Source: JBFXDW01 sp050180745 (GTDB lineage: Bacteria; Pseudomonadota; Alphaproteobacteria; UBA9219). Taken from it: a DNA stretch of 12,532 bases. Positions 6,768-12,532 of the stretch are shown piece after piece (within the stretch, counting starts at the first letter, position 1; every line of letters starts with the position of its first letter). Below the pieces are notes generated by a model that did not search any database, was not told the origin of the DNA, and saw only the letters and a list, made by a program, of their open reading frames with translations. Both the position numbers and the translations under genes were made by a program. Where the stretch lies: NCBI GenBank assembly GCA_050180745.1, contig JBFXDW010000056.1, forward strand, positions 1 through 12,532, read 5' to 3'.

Positions 6768-7433
6768 ATGAAAGTCTTACATGTCTGTTTTCTAAGTGCC
6801 TTTTTGTTGATAGGCACAGCAGCTCCTGTTTATGCGGCGACATCCAAGGAAGCCGCGTCAGCAACACAAAATGCTGCCGATAAAGAAACAACGACCCTTA
6901 TAGAATCCTTCTATGCCACGCTCCTTGAAACCATGAAGCAAGGAGAAACGCTCGGTTTTGAGGGACGGTACAACAAGCTGTCACCGGTTATAGAGAAAAC
7001 ATTTAACCTGCCGCTCATGACTCGCTATGCCGTAGGGCCATCGTGGAGCAAAGCAACAAAGGCACAACAGGAATCTCTTATCAAAGCTTTTACGGAATTC
7101 TCAGTTGCTACCTATGCCAGCCGCTTCACCAAATATGACGGAGAGGCCTTTCTTGTCACAGGCGCAAAACCCATGAACGCCCGTGCTTTTATGGTGCAGA
7201 CGACCTTAACGCCTCAAGGAGAAGAGGCCATTGCCCTGAACTATCTTTTGCGTCCTGATCAACAAAAGAAATGGCGCATTGCAGATGTCTATCTTGATGC
7301 CACAATCAGCGAACTAGCCACGCGCCGCGCGGATTTTGGTGCTGTCATCAAACAAGGCGGGCTCGATAAATTAGTGACCTCATTGCAGGACAAAGTTGCA
7401 AAGATGAAGAATCCTGAAACGAGTGACAAGTAA
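6768..7433 (+). CDS. hpnM: Hopanoid-associated MlaC/Ttg2D-family periplasmic protein HpnM
   Basis: The 221-aa protein has a signal peptide (cleavage near PVYA, residue 23) and one MlaC/Ttg2D domain. It carries the pattern of the HpnM subgroup: SFYATLLETMKQ, LGFEGRYNKLSPVIEKTF (about 63-80), MTRYAVGPSW, the ATYASRFTKYDGEAF segment, LNYLLRPD, and the C-terminal ADVYLDATISELATRRADFGAVIKQGG. Family members are periplasmic lipid carriers; HpnM is associated with hopanoid transport or placement in the outer membrane. Its position 71 bp behind dxs, which makes isoprenoid precursors for hopanoids, supports this role, though no squalene-hopene cyclase or hpnN transporter lies in the window. A TTGACA occurs at 6699 but no fitting -10 box follows. 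An intrinsic terminator candidate comes 42 bp after the stop. Confidence 0.88.
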   Translation: MKVLHVCFLSAFLLIGTAAPVYAATSKEAASATQNAADKETTTLIESFYATLLETMKQGETLGFEGRYNKLSPVIEKTFNLPLMTRYAVGPSWSKATKAQQESLIKAFTEFSVATYASRFTKYDGEAFLVTGAKPMNARAFMVQTTLTPQGEEAIALNYLLRPDQQKKWRIADVYLDATISELATRRADFGAVIKQGGLDKLVTSLQDKVAKMKNPETSDK

Positions 7434-7474
7434 CAGGGGGGCGTCTAGGGCTCCAAACTCAGGTAAAGAAAAAC

Positions 7475-7530
7475 GGGACCCCAACCGGAACCTGTACTCG
7501 CGAAGACTGGGGGCCCATTTTATATTTTTT
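7475..7530 (+). terminator. Terminator candidate downstream of hpnM
   Basis: GGGACCCCA (7475-7483) can pair with TGGGGGCCC (7508-7516) with one mismatch, followed by ATTTTATATTTTTT. The loop is long (24 nt), so it is a plausible but not ideal intrinsic terminator. Confidence 0.5.
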
Positions 7531-7546
7531 CAAGAAGTTACTGCTG

Positions 7547-7563
7547 GTTATGCAAGAGGTCTA
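7547..7563 (+). repeat. Left copy of 17-bp direct repeat around the 7561-8163 gene
   Basis: GTTATGCAAGAGGTCTA recurs at 8600-8616 with one change (G to A). The left copy ends on the stop codon of the minus-strand gene. The two copies enclose about 1.05 kb. Confidence 0.65.
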
Positions 7564-8163
7564 ATGAACGGATTCCGCTGGTGAATTGTGAGATATTTCT
7601 AGAATCATCTTCATAAAAGCTTGATATTCGCTTTCTGTAATAGCACCTTTCCGCAACAACCATTCGTACTTATTCTGTTGATTACTCAAGGTTGTTGTTG
7701 GGTCGAAGGAAAAATACAGAGCTCTCAGCTTTGCGCGGCTACGCTTTGATATCTCTTCAAGAATCTTTTCACTTTGATCATCGTGATAAACAATGACACG
7801 TCCTCCATCCCGAGCTGGAAGAATAGTGTACTTCAGGCCCATTCTTCTGGCGACCAGAAATGTCGTTGCTGCAGCAAGTATGATGGCAGCACCTATGGCA
7901 AAAAATACATTGTCATGGTGTTGTGCTCCGCTCAATATAAAGACAAGACCAAAAAGTCCGGCAATCAATGCCCCGCCTAAGAAACCTGAGGCGGCTTCCT
8001 CAATTGAGGTTTCATCGTCAAAATCAATATCTTCATAACGGAAGGAGTAGCTTTGTGAATTAAAATACCATCTTCTATAGGTAGAGATAGAAAGACGATC
8101 TTCAAGAAAGTCAAACTTCAATTCCAGATCTCTGTTTTTCTGATTGAATTGTATTTTCTCCAT
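7561..8163 (-). CDS. Hypothetical two-TM membrane protein with SHOCT-like C-terminus
   Basis: I do not recognise the full-length family. The 200-aa protein has a charged N-terminal strand-rich part (1-55), two hydrophobic helices (about 58-79 and 85-107), and a soluble region (110-155). A terminal helix-turn-helix-like block (165-188: KYEWLLRKGAITESEYQAF) fits the SHOCT short C-terminal domain, which is often found at the end of small membrane or oligomerising proteins. The start is supported by CAGGA about 10 nt upstream. The frame stays open for another 58 codons upstream (8164-8337), but no ATG, GTG or TTG occurs there. The gene has no operon partner, and it lies on a segment bounded by a direct repeat, which suggests acquisition. 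Confidence 0.65.
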   Translation of the reverse strand: MEKIQFNQKNRDLELKFDFLEDRLSISTYRRWYFNSQSYSFRYEDIDFDDETSIEEAASGFLGGALIAGLFGLVFILSGAQHHDNVFFAIGAAIILAAATTFLVARRMGLKYTILPARDGGRVIVYHDDQSEKILEEISKRSRAKLRALYFSFDPTTTLSNQQNKYEWLLRKGAITESEYQAFMKMILEISHNSPAESVH

Positions 8164-8337
8164 TTTCTTTTCCTGTGATAGTTGTTTGCTGAGCCATTTG
8201 TCCAGTTTTCGAATCTCATATAATTCTGGGACATCTCCGCGATTATAAAGGGCGATGATTACACTGTCATGTGCTTTCCATCCTTCAATTTTTTGTGACC
8301 TGCCACGCCACCAGTCATCATGCCGGACAAGCGAACG
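8164..8337 (-). pseudogene. Possible 5'-truncated coding remnant in frame with the downstream gene
   Basis: On the minus strand 58 codons between a TAG (8338-8340) and the ATG at 8163 are open and read like protein. They include DDWWRGRSQKIEGWK followed by AHDSVIIALYNRGDVPELYE and KLDKWLSKQL. No usable start codon exists. It could be the tail of a gene whose front was lost, or simple chance, since an open run of this length is not rare. Confidence 0.25.
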
Positions 8338-8412
8338 CTAGTAAGTGTGATGATCCGACATCCATCTCCTAAAATAGCAATGAAACTTCATAAATGCAGC
8401 ATAAGGATATGG

Positions 8413-8454
8413 ATTCCGGCTCACATCTTTCGCTACGCTCAGATGGGTCGGAAT
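8413..8454. repeat. Intergenic imperfect hairpin
   Basis: ATTCCG (8413-8418) pairs with CGGAAT (8449-8454), and CATCT with AGATG further in, around a loop TTCGCTACGCTC. It resembles short intergenic palindromes that occur in many copies in bacterial genomes. Apart from this hairpin, a doubtful 42-codon frame (8558-8686) and the repeat at 8600, the stretch 8341-8660 shows no gene I can support. Confidence 0.5.
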
Positions 8455-8599
8455 AACGGAAAGAGAAGAGGCCAGAGACAAAAAAAGAAAGAAGTAAACA
8501 TACAACTGCGGTTGCCCTGTTTTCACTCCCAACACCTTAACAAAGGGAGATATTCCTATGCACAAGGCTGGTATCCCATTTTTCTTTTTTTTGAATCCA

Positions 8600-8616
8600 G
8601 TTATGCAAGAAGTCTA
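8600..8616 (+). repeat. Right copy of 17-bp direct repeat around the 7561-8163 gene
   Basis: It matches 7547-7563 in 16 of 17 positions. The flanks beyond the repeat differ from those of the left copy. Confidence 0.6.
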
Positions 8617-8667
8617 TTATATTATAGCCTATGTCCTTTCATCGGGCCATTGGATATGCCCTAAATC

Positions 8668-8704
8668 AAAAAAGCCTGCGCCGTAACCGACGCAGGCTTT
8701 TCTT
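8668..8704 (-). terminator. Strong intrinsic terminator of the Pro-rich protein gene
   Basis: A 10-bp perfect stem AAAGCCTGCG (8671-8680) / CGCAGGCTTT (8691-8700) has a 10-nt loop and T-rich tracts on both sides. It lies just after the stop of the minus-strand gene at 8722 and would also stop plus-strand transcripts. Confidence 0.9.
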
Positions 8705-8721
8705 TTCGTTACCCTTCAGCC

Positions 8722-9102
8722 CTACTTCGCTTCAGGTGCAGCTTCTTCTGCCGTTGGGGCAGTTTCAGGAGCTACAGCTTCAGGCTCATCTGACGCAGGC
8801 GGAACTGCTTCAGACTCAGGAGCCGGAGCAGCCTCAGATGCGGGAGCTGCTTCCTCTCCCTCTGCTGCCGGAGGCATAGGAGAAGGCGCCATGCCTTCTT
8901 CATCCATTGGAGCTGGCATAGGTGGCATTGGTGGTGGTGGAGGTGCTGGCATACCTTCCTCAACCACACCCATTGGTGGCGGTGGCATAGAACCATCTAA
9001 GCCTTCAGGCCCTTGTGGAACAAGGACTTTATAAAGAACGAGCACAATGGCGAGAAGAATAATCACCATCACAACTCGATTTAACATTTTTTTATTACTC
9101 AT
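8722..9102 (-). CDS. Single-TM protein with Pro/Ala/Glu-rich low-complexity tail
   Basis: The 126-aa product starts MSNKKMLNR, then one strongly hydrophobic helix (about residues 10-28), then VPQGPEGLDG and a tail made almost only of Pro, Ala, Glu, Met and Ser. Runs such as PPPPMG, PPPPPMPPMP and repeated EAAPA are present. The short positive N-terminus followed by the helix suggests an uncleaved anchor with the acidic, disordered tail outside the cytoplasm. No family is recognised. The start is well supported: AAAGGAGGG sits 7 nt before the ATG. A strong terminator follows directly, so it is a single-gene transcript. It diverges from terC over 149 bp, in which I see no clear riboswitch or strong promoter. 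Confidence 0.75.
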   Translation of the reverse strand: MSNKKMLNRVVMVIILLAIVLVLYKVLVPQGPEGLDGSMPPPPMGVVEEGMPAPPPPPMPPMPAPMDEEGMAPSPMPPAAEGEEAAPASEAAPAPESEAVPPASDEPEAVAPETAPTAEEAAPEAK

Positions 9103-9251
9103 TGAGTGCCCTCCTTTGGCAACAAAACAACTCCAGAATCCTAGAACGCTTTACGATTCAACGCAAGGAATTCATTTCTCTGGATTCATAAAAACTTTCT
9201 CCTTATAACCTTCGCATAAGTTAAATAGCTAAGCAAGGAGATATCTAGGCC

Positions 9252-10205
9252 ATGCTCGCCCTTTCTACCATCGTCATGACAAAGCCTCTTTGGATGTGGC
9301 TCATCTTCGCCGTTGTTGTGATCGCCCTACTCGCCTTTGACCTTGGGGTTATGAATCGCAAAGATCATGAGATGTCAGCCAAGGAAAGTATCCTCTTTTC
9401 CGTTTTTTATATTTCCATGGGGCTGCTCTATGACCTATGGATTTATTTTGAACTTGGCCACATAAAAGCCATGGAATATTTAACAGGCTTTGTTGTCGAG
9501 AAAACCCTCTCCATAGACAACGTATTCGTCATTGCCATGGTTTTTGCCTTTTTTGGCGTACCTCGACTTTACCAGCACCGCGTTCTGTTTTGGGGCATTT
9601 TAGGAGCTGTCATTTTACGCGGCATCATGATTGGCCTTGGCGCAGCGCTGGTATCTGAATTTGAATGGGTACTTTATATCTTTGCCGCCTTTCTTATCTT
9701 TACGGGGATCAAAATGCTCTTTGCTAAAGAGGAAAGCGAAGAGGATGTTGCAAAAAGCCCGATCTTACGTTTTATGAACAACCATTTCCGCGTTACAAAA
9801 GAACTTCATGCGCCTCATTTTTGGATCAGAAAAAAAGACGGCATCTGGATCACGCCTCTTTTGCTTTGTCTCGTCATGGTCGAGTTTGCAGATGTGATTT
9901 TCGCCGTGGACAGCGTGCCAGCGATCTTTGTCATCACGACAGATCCCTACATTATTTATACGAGCAACATCTTTGCTATTCTGGGACTAAGAGCCTTGTA
10001 TTTTGTGTTAGCCGCCATCGTCAAAAGATTTCACTATCTAAAATATGCGCTATCGCTTGTGCTTGTTTTCATCGGCAGCAAAACCTTCATCGCTCACTTT
10101 GCCCATATGGATAAATTCCCAATCTCATGGTCTTTAGGAATTACATTTACAATCCTTGCAGGTGGGATTCTGTTTTCTTTGTGGAAGACGGGACGCGAGG
10201 CGTGA
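9252..10205 (+). CDS. TerC/Alx family integral membrane protein (probable manganese/metal exporter)
   Basis: The 317-aa protein has about nine hydrophobic segments and the signatures of the TerC/Alx family. These are FDLGVMNR (29-36), VVEKTLSIDNVFV (81-93), the acidic helix VEFADVIFAVDSVPAIF (210-226), and TSNIFAILGLRALYF (237-251). The intramembrane aspartates and glutamates are the proposed metal-binding sites. Relatives export manganese (Alx, MeeF/MeeY-type) or help metallate exported proteins, and some are linked to tellurite resistance. An AAGGAG (9234-9239) lies 12 nt before the ATG, a little far. A second ATG at 9276 is possible but has no better site. No other tellurite-resistance genes are nearby, so a housekeeping metal role is more likely. 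Confidence 0.92.
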   Translation: MLALSTIVMTKPLWMWLIFAVVVIALLAFDLGVMNRKDHEMSAKESILFSVFYISMGLLYDLWIYFELGHIKAMEYLTGFVVEKTLSIDNVFVIAMVFAFFGVPRLYQHRVLFWGILGAVILRGIMIGLGAALVSEFEWVLYIFAAFLIFTGIKMLFAKEESEEDVAKSPILRFMNNHFRVTKELHAPHFWIRKKDGIWITPLLLCLVMVEFADVIFAVDSVPAIFVITTDPYIIYTSNIFAILGLRALYFVLAAIVKRFHYLKYALSLVLVFIGSKTFIAHFAHMDKFPISWSLGITFTILAGGILFSLWKTGREA

Positions 10206-10289
10206 ATCGTAAAAAATCACGTCGTCTCTACCTTTGCAAGGATGACAGAAGTTTTATTTCTTTAAAACCAAAGATCTTGTCGTGTGGTC

Positions 10290-12299
10290 TTATCCCCCCA
10301 ACGCCAACTCTTCGGCCTCTAACACGCGGATTTCATCGCGAAGGCGGGCAGCGGTTTCAAACTCTAAATCAGAAGCTGCAGCAAACATTTCTTTTTCGAG
10401 TTTGGCTATCTTCTTTTTAAGCTCCTTGGGATCAACCACAACCACATCCGGTGCGACATTCACATGATCGCCGCGCTCATAAACGGATGCCATAATATCT
10501 CCGATCTCTTTGCGAACCGATTCCGGCGTGATTCCATGCTCTTGATTATATGCCTCTTGTTTCTCTCGCCGCCGGTTGGTTTCATCCAAGGCCGCTTGCA
10601 TTGATCCTGTGATACGATCCGCGTATAAAATCGCCTTGCCATCTACATTCCGCGCAGCGCGGCCTATGGTTTGAATAAGCGAGGTGCGAGAACGCAAATA
10701 GCCCTCTTTATCCGCATCCAAAATCGCCACAAGACCGCATTCGGGAATGTCTAAACCTTCACGCAGCAGGTTGATTCCCACAAGCACATCTACCTTGCCC
10801 AAGCGAAGATCGCGGATGATCTCTATACGCTCGAGCGTATCCACGTCCGAATGAATATAGCGCACCTTAATTCCGGCCTCTTCCATGTAAGAGGTCAGTG
10901 CCTCAGCCATCTTCTTCGTGAGAGTCGTGACTAGCACGCGCATATTTTTCTCTGTGACCTGTCTAACTTCGGCAAGCAGATCATCAACCTGATTATCCGT
11001 AGGCCGGATAATCACAGGCGGGTCAATGAGCCCCGTAGGTCGCACGATCTGCTCGGCAAAAACACCGCTCGTTTGCCCTAACTCCCAAGCCCCCGGTGTT
11101 GCAGAAACAAACAAGGTCTGCGGTCGCATCTCGTTCCACTCTTCAAACCGAAGTGGGCGGTTGTCCACGCAAGAGGGTAAGCGGAAGCCATAATCCGAAA
11201 GTGTTGTTTTCCGCTTATAATCACCGCTGGCCATGGCATGAAGCTGCGGGATCATATTGTGGCTTTCATCAACAAACAAAAGCGCATTATCCGGCAGGTA
11301 CTCAAACAAAGTCGGAGGAGGCGTACCCGCAGCGCGCCCCGTTAAGTAACGCGAATAATTTTCGATCCCCGCACAGCCCCCCGTTGCCGCCATCATTTCC
11401 AGATCAAATGTCACGCGCTCACGAAGGCGCTGTTCTTCAAGAAGCTTGTTGTTTTCTTTAAAATAAGCAAGGCGCTCTTTGAGATCCTCTTTAATAAACC
11501 GCGCCGCCTTATCTAGCCTAGGCTTGGGCGTTACAAAATGGCTATTGGCGTAAAGTTTGATATGAGGCAACTCGCCACTTCTTTGCCCCGTCAGAGGATC
11601 AATCTCGATAATTTTTTCGATCTCATCGCCGAAGAGCGACAAACGCCACGCACGATCCTCCATATGGACAGGAAATATCTCGATTGTATCGCCTTTCACG
11701 CGAAAATTGCCGCGCCCAAAGCCGATATCGTTTCGGTTATATTTAAGCTCGACAAACTTGGCCAGCAATTCTTGGCGAGGAATCTCCTGTCCCTCATGGA
11801 GGCTAAGGGTCATGCTCTGATAGGTTTCAGCATCGCCAATACCATAAATGCAAGACACGGAAGCCACGATAATCACATCACCCCGCTCAAAAAGCGCCTG
11901 CGTTGCGGCATGGCGCATGCGGTCGATTTGATCGTTAATCATCGACTCTTTTTCGATATAGGTATCTGTTCGTGCCACATAGGCTTCAGGTTGATAATAA
12001 TCGTAATAGCTCACAAAATACTCGACCGCATTATGAGGAAAGAAGCTCTTCATCTCGCCATAGAGCTGCGCGGCCAGAGTCTTATTCGGCGCTAAAATCA
12101 GCGTAGGCCGCTGAAGGTTCTGGATCAGCTTGGCCATGGTAAAGGTCTTGCCAGAGCCAGTGACTCCGAGCAGCACTTGGTCTCGCGCCCCCTCCCGAAA
12201 GCCGGACTCGATCGCCTCAATAGCCTGAGGTTGATCGCCCGCCGGTTCATAAGCGGAAACGAGGTGGAAGGATTCAGGATTCAGGGAAGATTCCTTCAC
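10290..12299 (-). CDS. uvrB: UvrABC system protein B (excinuclease subunit UvrB)
   Basis: UvrB is the damage-verifying, ATP-dependent subunit of nucleotide excision repair. It is loaded by UvrA and then recruits UvrC. The 669-aa protein is complete: PAGDQPQAI near the start, Walker A GVTGSGKT (45-52), and the beta-hairpin YYDYYQPEAYVARTDTYIEK (98-117). DESH (344-347), the helicase VI motif QTIGRAARN (543-551), and the C-terminal UVR/coiled-coil that binds UvrC (about 625-660) follow. The start codon is GTG (12297-12299), since the overlapping ATG at 12299-12301 is out of frame; GAGAGAA lies just upstream. There is no GTTC-N7-GTTC LexA box in the upstream 45 bp, where the inverted-repeat element begins. 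It converges with the terC-family gene across 84 bp holding no strong terminator. Confidence 0.97.
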   Translation of the reverse strand: MKESSLNPESFHLVSAYEPAGDQPQAIEAIESGFREGARDQVLLGVTGSGKTFTMAKLIQNLQRPTLILAPNKTLAAQLYGEMKSFFPHNAVEYFVSYYDYYQPEAYVARTDTYIEKESMINDQIDRMRHAATQALFERGDVIIVASVSCIYGIGDAETYQSMTLSLHEGQEIPRQELLAKFVELKYNRNDIGFGRGNFRVKGDTIEIFPVHMEDRAWRLSLFGDEIEKIIEIDPLTGQRSGELPHIKLYANSHFVTPKPRLDKAARFIKEDLKERLAYFKENNKLLEEQRLRERVTFDLEMMAATGGCAGIENYSRYLTGRAAGTPPPTLFEYLPDNALLFVDESHNMIPQLHAMASGDYKRKTTLSDYGFRLPSCVDNRPLRFEEWNEMRPQTLFVSATPGAWELGQTSGVFAEQIVRPTGLIDPPVIIRPTDNQVDDLLAEVRQVTEKNMRVLVTTLTKKMAEALTSYMEEAGIKVRYIHSDVDTLERIEIIRDLRLGKVDVLVGINLLREGLDIPECGLVAILDADKEGYLRSRTSLIQTIGRAARNVDGKAILYADRITGSMQAALDETNRRREKQEAYNQEHGITPESVRKEIGDIMASVYERGDHVNVAPDVVVVDPKELKKKIAKLEKEMFAAASDLEFETAARLRDEIRVLEAEELALGG

Positions 12300-12344
12300 A
12301 TTTCTCTCACAGAAATAAGATGATTTTCATCATTGAAACAAAAA

Positions 12345-12503
12345 TATAGCCTATGTCAGATAAAATGATCATTTATACCGCCGAGATTTTTTACCATGGC
12401 AAAGCAAAGTTCGCAGGCTATAAACATATTGCCAAGAACTTTAACAACGCCATGGGGAAAAAGATCAAGGTAGAAATGATCATTTTATCTGACATAGGCT
12501 ATA
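12345..12503. mobile_element. Element bounded by a perfect 30-bp inverted repeat (MITE or IS end)
   Basis: Positions 12345-12374 and 12474-12503 are exact reverse complements over 30 bp and are separated by 99 bp. The outer ends read TATAGCC and GGCTATA, so the repeat could be flanked by a TA duplication as in IS630/Tc1-type insertions. The inner ends carry the 12-bp palindrome AAATGATCATTT. The total size of 159 bp fits a MITE. Alternatively it is the left part of a longer insertion sequence continuing past the window. It starts 46 bp upstream of uvrB. Confidence 0.7.
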
Positions 12504-12532
12504 GCTGCTCAAAAATCAGGAACATCACAAAA
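12353..12532 (+). CDS. Partial open frame across the inverted-repeat element, possible transposase N-terminus
   Basis: The ATG lies inside the left inverted repeat, and a TAG two codons upstream (12347-12349) limits the frame. Sixty codons remain open to the window edge. The first residues are MSDKMIIYTAEIF and the last visible part includes VEMIILSDIGYSCSKIRNI. That last segment resembles the first helix-turn-helix of IS630-like transposases, but this is only pattern impression. The right inverted repeat is read in frame within it. No ribosome-binding site is evident. It could equally be a chance frame over a MITE. Confidence 0.35.
   Translation, partial: MSDKMIIYTAEIFYHGKAKFAGYKHIAKNFNNAMGKKIKVEMIILSDIGYSCSKIRNITK

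Noticed and set aside
8320..8664. 114-codon plus-strand frame in the gene-poor segment
   Set aside because: Basic, low-quality composition, no ribosome-binding site, overlap with a palindromic repeat and with the minus-strand open stretch; it does not read like a protein.
8558..8686. 42-codon frame starting MHKAGIPFFFF with GGGAG 8 nt upstream
   Set aside because: The ribosome-binding site is fair, but the frame runs through the direct repeat and the 13-bp repeat scar into the terminator stem, so a real gene is unlikely.
9103..9251. Possible yybP-ykoY manganese riboswitch before the TerC-family gene
   Set aside because: None of the conserved riboswitch blocks can be found in this AT-rich gap, and no strong hairpin precedes the start.
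11538..12095. 185-codon open frame antisense to uvrB
   Set aside because: It is a mirror of conserved uvrB codons with no ribosome-binding site or family pattern.

Overview
The window looks like chromosomal DNA of a moderate-GC alphaproteobacterium. The evidence is an HpnM-type MlaC-family protein directly behind dxs (a hopanoid/isoprenoid pairing common in that class), a ScsB-like DsbD, a BrnT/BrnA pair, and several palindromic repeat elements. I cannot fix the genus from the sequence.

Layout. Positions 1-324 hold a tRNA-Cys(GCA) gene on the minus strand with its own terminator, and hairpins that end the yqgE transcript. yqgE (minus, 324-923) and a full-length dsbD homologue (plus, 968-3028) diverge from a 44-bp gap. 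A ~146-bp imperfect palindrome sits exactly at the end of dsbD and supplies part of its stop codon. It is followed by a uracil-DNA-glycosylase-superfamily gene (3225-3839) that lacks the iron-sulfur cysteines of family 4. Next comes a brnT-brnA toxin-antitoxin module (3867-4443) bracketed by a perfect 22-bp direct repeat. The second copy of the repeat still reads in frame as an alternative 3' end of the glycosylase gene, so the module looks like a small inserted cassette. Then come dxs (probable TTG start at 4699, ends 6696) and hpnM (6768-7433), which probably work together in supplying and moving polyprenoid or hopanoid lipids, and a terminator.

Positions 7547-8616 form an accessory island. 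A two-TM protein with a SHOCT-like tail (minus, 7561-8163) is followed by about 0.5 kb without a convincing gene, and the whole is bounded by a 17-bp near-perfect direct repeat. After a strong terminator (8668-8704) there is a single-TM, Pro/Ala/Glu-rich protein (minus, 8722-9102), a divergent TerC-family membrane protein (plus, 9252-10205), and a complete uvrB (minus, 10290-12299, GTG start). The right edge (12345-12532) carries a perfect 30-bp inverted repeat 46 bp upstream of uvrB and an open frame running off the window. This is probably the edge of an insertion sequence or a MITE.

No complete novel multi-gene system is visible. The best leads are the repeat-bounded brnTA cassette at the 3' end of the glycosylase gene, the cysteine-free glycosylase itself, and the inverted-repeat element next to uvrB.
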